64,000 nucleotides of DNA from Parabacteroides massiliensis (GTDB taxonomy: Bacteria > Bacteroidota > Bacteroidia > Bacteroidales > Tannerellaceae), in assembly GCF_900155425.1 (NCBI RefSeq), contig NZ_LT700191.1, positions 731,918-795,917 on the forward strand, read 5' to 3'. The notes below the pieces were generated by a model. That model was not told where the DNA came from and did no database searches. It saw only the letters and a program-made list of their open reading frames with translations. Of this stretch, positions 61,272-64,000 are shown piece after piece. Within the stretch, counting starts at the first letter, position 1; each line of letters starts with the position of its first letter. The translations under genes and the position numbers were made by a program.

Positions 61272-61945
61272 AACTACTGATTATCGAAGACGAACGCGAG
61301 CTGTCGGACAGCATTGTTGCCTACCTCAGTTCGGAGAACTATCTATGTGAGCAGGCTTTTACTTGCGATGAGGCAAAAGAAAAGGTTGAATTATATGATT
61401 ACGACTGTGTGTTGCTGGACTTGATGCTGCCGGGAGGGAACGGACTTGATATTCTGCGAAACATAAGAAACAAGAATAATCCGGTAGGTGTTATCATCGT
61501 ATCGGCCAAAGACTCTTTGGAAGATAAGGTCAGGGGGTTGGAAATCGGAGCGGACGACTATCTGGCCAAACCGTTCCATCTTCCGGAACTAAGCATGCGT
61601 ATCTATGCCATTATCCGTAGAAAAGAATTTTCAGCCAACAATGTTTTACAAAGTAATGGGATCACCATCAACCTGCTGAGCAAGACTGTTCACATAAACA
61701 ACAAACCGGTTCTATTGACACGAACGGAATATGAGTTACTGCTATTCCTTATAGGCAATAAAAACAAAGTAATATCCAAGGGAGCTATGGCGGAACATTT
61801 GAGCGGAGACATGGTAGACATGTTGGACAACCATGATTTTGTCTATACACATATAAAGAACCTGAAAGCCAAACTGGCGGAAGCCGGTTGCAAAGACTGT
61901 ATTAAAAATGTTTACGGAACCGGATATAAATGGGTAGAGTCATGA
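61268..61945 (+). CDS. OmpR-family response regulator
   Basis: This protein has 225 residues. The receiver domain has LLIIEDERELSDSIV (acidic pocket), DYDCVLLDLMLPGGNGLDIL (phospho-Asp about 51) and DYLAKPFHLPELSMRI (switch Lys about 101). The C-terminal winged helix has VLLTRTEYELLLFLIGNKNKVISKGAMAEHL and DFVYTHIKNLKAKLAEAGCKDCIKNVYGTGYKW. Its kinase is the next gene (four-base overlap). The 37-base motif in front of the efflux operon and of the PAP2 gene is a candidate binding site. Confidence 0.95.
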   Translation: MKLLIIEDERELSDSIVAYLSSENYLCEQAFTCDEAKEKVELYDYDCVLLDLMLPGGNGLDILRNIRNKNNPVGVIIVSAKDSLEDKVRGLEIGADDYLAKPFHLPELSMRIYAIIRRKEFSANNVLQSNGITINLLSKTVHINNKPVLLTRTEYELLLFLIGNKNKVISKGAMAEHLSGDMVDMLDNHDFVYTHIKNLKAKLAEAGCKDCIKNVYGTGYKWVES

Positions 61946-63021
61946 ATAAGAAAAGCCTGTTGAAAAAAACACTTACACAGTTCATTGTCTGTATAGCCGT
62001 CACACTGTTGTTAGCGACACCGTTGTTTTATCTTCTGACCAAACATTACTATGCAGAAGACATGATCGATATTATCGAAGCCACCCAGCAAGGACATCCT
62101 TTGCCCGCTATAGATTTGGAGCAAGACATCATGCATGGTATCATGATACAATTTGCCTTGATCAGCGGAGTATTGGGAATCGCTATCGTTTTTATGATGC
62201 GTTTCATTTCACAACGGTTATGGAAACCTTTTGATGAATCTTTAAGGCAGATTGAAAGTTTCCGGTTGGAAAGTGGCATCGTTCCGCCGTTACCGGACTG
62301 CGATGTAAAAGAGTTTGACCGGCTGAACCATGCCCTGACTCTTCTCATGGGGAACAGTATGAAAAGTTACCGGGCCCAAAAAGAATTTACAGAAAACGCT
62401 TCACATGAACTACAAACGCCACTGGCTGTTTTTCAAAGTAAACTCGACTTGTTGCTTCAGCAACCGAACTTAACAGAACGGCAAGCTGTAGCCATACAGG
62501 ATTTATATCAGATATCCAATCGTCTGGTCAGATTAAACCGTAATCTGCTATTACTTGCCAAAATCGAGAATAAACAATATGTGCAAATGGATTCCATTGA
62601 CATAGTGGCCTGCATAGAAGAGCTTCTTCCTTCATTGGAAAGTCTGGCTGGCAATATCACGATCTGCAAATCATTCCAAAAACAAAGCCTTGTCATACAC
62701 GGGAATAAAATTCTGCTGGAGAGCATGATAAACAATCTGGTTGTAAACGCGGTCCGGCATAATACCGCAAACGGGAAAATTGCGATTACAATCCGGGAAA
62801 ATTGTTTCATCGTATCCAATACTTCCGAAGAGGGAGCATTAAATCCACAGCTAATATTCAACCGTTTCTATCATCCTTCCGAAAAGACGAAAGGCAACGG
62901 GCTCGGACTCGCCATTGTAAAAGCAATTTGCGATTATCATGGATGGACAGTGGAATATGAATATAAAGACCGTAAACACTTTTTTAAAATACAATTCCAT
63001 CAGGAAGTTCAATCCCGATAA
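61942..63021 (+). CDS. Sensor histidine kinase
   Basis: This protein has 359 residues, starting at MNKKSLLKKTLTQFIVC. Two membrane helices (about 10-32 and 70-92) enclose a short periplasmic loop of about 35 residues rich in acidic groups (YAEDMIDIIEATQQGHPLPAIDLEQD). After a HAMP-like linker come the phospho-His box FTENASHELQTPLAVFQSKLD, the N-box MINNLVVNAVRHNTANGK and the G-box EKTKGNGLGLAIVKAICDYH. The short sensor loop suggests detection inside or at the membrane, as in envelope-stress kinases. Confidence 0.93.
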   Translation: MNKKSLLKKTLTQFIVCIAVTLLLATPLFYLLTKHYYAEDMIDIIEATQQGHPLPAIDLEQDIMHGIMIQFALISGVLGIAIVFMMRFISQRLWKPFDESLRQIESFRLESGIVPPLPDCDVKEFDRLNHALTLLMGNSMKSYRAQKEFTENASHELQTPLAVFQSKLDLLLQQPNLTERQAVAIQDLYQISNRLVRLNRNLLLLAKIENKQYVQMDSIDIVACIEELLPSLESLAGNITICKSFQKQSLVIHGNKILLESMINNLVVNAVRHNTANGKIAITIRENCFIVSNTSEEGALNPQLIFNRFYHPSEKTKGNGLGLAIVKAICDYHGWTVEYEYKDRKHFFKIQFHQEVQSR

Positions 63022-63061
63022 CCATCTGTTCAAGCACAGAAATACCGGTCTAAACAAAAGA

Positions 63062-63098
63062 CTTCAAATTTTCCACAAATTTGCCTTCTACCTTTGTT
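63062..63098 (+). promoter_or_regulatory. Efflux-locus promoter motif, copy 2
   Basis: A 37-base block starting CTTCAAATTTTCC and ending TACCTTTGTT, with the -7 box at 63089-63096, in front of the PAP2 gene. It differs from copy 1 at six positions only. Confidence 0.65.
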
Positions 63099-63121
63099 GC
63101 AGTTTTCTTTAAGGATAGAAG

Positions 63122-64000
63122 ATGGTAAAAACAATTATTGCAATCGCTTTATTTTGCTCGACCTTTACTGCCCGGGCAACTGTCGGCTACATTGACGAGG
63201 ATGTGCATGACACATTAACGATTCGCTCCATGAGCCGATTTGAACAAACATTAGATAAAATAACCTCTTCCCAAGCTTACCAAATGACCTGTATCGGCGT
63301 ACCTCTTATCATAGGCGGAGCGATTGTAAAAGGGGAAGATGACCATTTTCAGCAGTTAAGAAATGACTATCTGCCTTCGTTCAACCGCCACTTCGACGAT
63401 TATCTGCAATATCTTCCGGCAGCGGTGATGCTCGGAATGAAAGTCGGTGGAGTGGAAGGGCGCAGTTCGTGGGGACGAATGTTGGTTTCCGATGCATTCT
63501 CTGCTATAATCATGTCTACTGTAGTTTGGCAACTAAAGGTCAGTACCCAAGTCACACGTCCCGATGGTTCCAACAACCATTCTTTTCCTTCGGGACATAC
63601 CGCCACCGCTTTCATGACAGCAACAATGATGAGCAAAGAATATGGTGGACGCAGTCCCTAGTATAGCGTGGGAGCCTATTCCGTTGCAACAGTAACGGGA
63701 CTCATGCGAATGGCCAATAATAAGCACTGGCTGAGTGACGTGCTGGCCGGAGCTGGATTTGGAATTTTATCCACAGAATTAGGTTATTATTTGGCAGATC
63801 TTATATTTAAAGATAAAGGCTTCCATTCTTTTCATTCACAGGAATCTTTCGACCGGCTGAGGTTCCCTTCTTTTATCGGTATCTATATGGGCTTCAATCT
63901 GGCTCCCGGCACTTACCTTCTCCCGGATCATTACCGGTTAAAATTTTCGACAGGAAGCAACGCCGGAATAGAAGGAGCCTGGTTTTTCAGTCCCTACATC
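63122..64000 (+). pseudogene. PAP2-family phosphatase gene with in-frame TAG
   Basis: A signal peptide (MVKTIIAIALFCSTFTARA) is followed by the acid-phosphatase triad: KVSTQVTRP (first motif), SFPSGHTATAF (second) and RMANNKHWLSDVLAG (third, Arg-x5-His-x3-Asp). Between the second and third, at 63659-63661, the codon TAG follows GGRSP, and the same frame continues YSVGAYSVATVTGLMRM without a break to the window edge. Tryptophan (TGG) is the natural reading at that site. The stopped product of 179 residues would lack the third catalytic motif. A C-terminal barrel-like part seems to follow and is cut by the edge. Confidence 0.85.

Noticed and set aside
63659-63661. Programmed read-through or pyrrolysine at the TAG in the PAP2 gene
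   Set aside because: Tryptophan fits the site, one base change explains the TAG, and no recoding machinery is expected in Bacteroidales.

Overview
The window looks like a chromosomal segment of a gut Bacteroidales, most probably Parabacteroides or a close Tannerellaceae relative. Supporting signs are Bacteroidetes-type promoters (TTTG, about 19 bases, then TAnnTTTG), a SusC/SusD pair, a very large SprA/Sov-type outer-membrane protein, and the order porG-uppS-bamA-ompH-ompH, which I recall from Porphyromonas gingivalis. There is no rRNA operon and no CRISPR array. The genus is inferred from gene content; I could run no search.

Layout. 1-22.9 kb is ordinary core genome: the start of an LptD-like gene (cut by the window edge), an HD-domain protein, a NamZ-type muramidase, two META-domain lipoproteins, an M23 peptidase, YccF, MurI, the outer-membrane biogenesis cluster (two OmpH/Skp, BamA, UppS, PorG-like DUF6089), a DUF6242 lipoprotein, RibD, a family 2 glycoside hydrolase, PrmC-RecX-ComF, PyrE, an SRPBCC protein, ArgH and a Rieske-like lipoprotein. 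22.9-29.2 kb holds a tRNA cluster (Gly-Leu-Gly), an integrase remnant and an orphan susC/susD pair. Upstream of susC is a 341-base segment bounded by a perfect 23-bp inverted repeat, which looks like an invertible promoter. 29.2-42.2 kb is a five-gene co-directional set: dxs, trkA, trkH, ruvA, sprA.

42.2-50.4 kb is a decayed accessory island next to tRNA-Phe. It holds a truncated tyrosine integrase and several genes cut off mid-domain and fused end to end: an AAA/PD-(D/E)xK protein, DUF3788, HxlR, a radical SAM protein and a DUF4143 ATPase. Intact genes lie among them: an AlbA_2 ATPase-like regulator, DUF1905, a lipoprotein, and a TetR-nitroreductase operon with a very clear operator layout. 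50.4-64 kb carries tRNA-Phe, tRNA-Pro, a pentapeptide-repeat protein, an AsmA-like giant and a MaoC hydratase. It ends with an efflux and two-component locus (tolC, membrane fusion protein, RND pump, EamA, response regulator, histidine kinase, PAP2 phosphatase), whose first gene is frameshifted by a deletion and whose last carries a nonsense codon.

The observations I rate highest are: (1) the candidate phase-variable promoter of susC/susD, with a promoter box inside pointing at susC and a terminator beyond the other end; (2) intergenic arrays with a constant 22-23-base period, often built on a small palindrome, but with a different sequence at each locus; (3) a 37-base promoter motif shared, 31 of 37 identical, by the two outer transcription units of the efflux and two-component locus; (4) 12-base-spaced TAAAC repeats immediately before both integrase reading frames.
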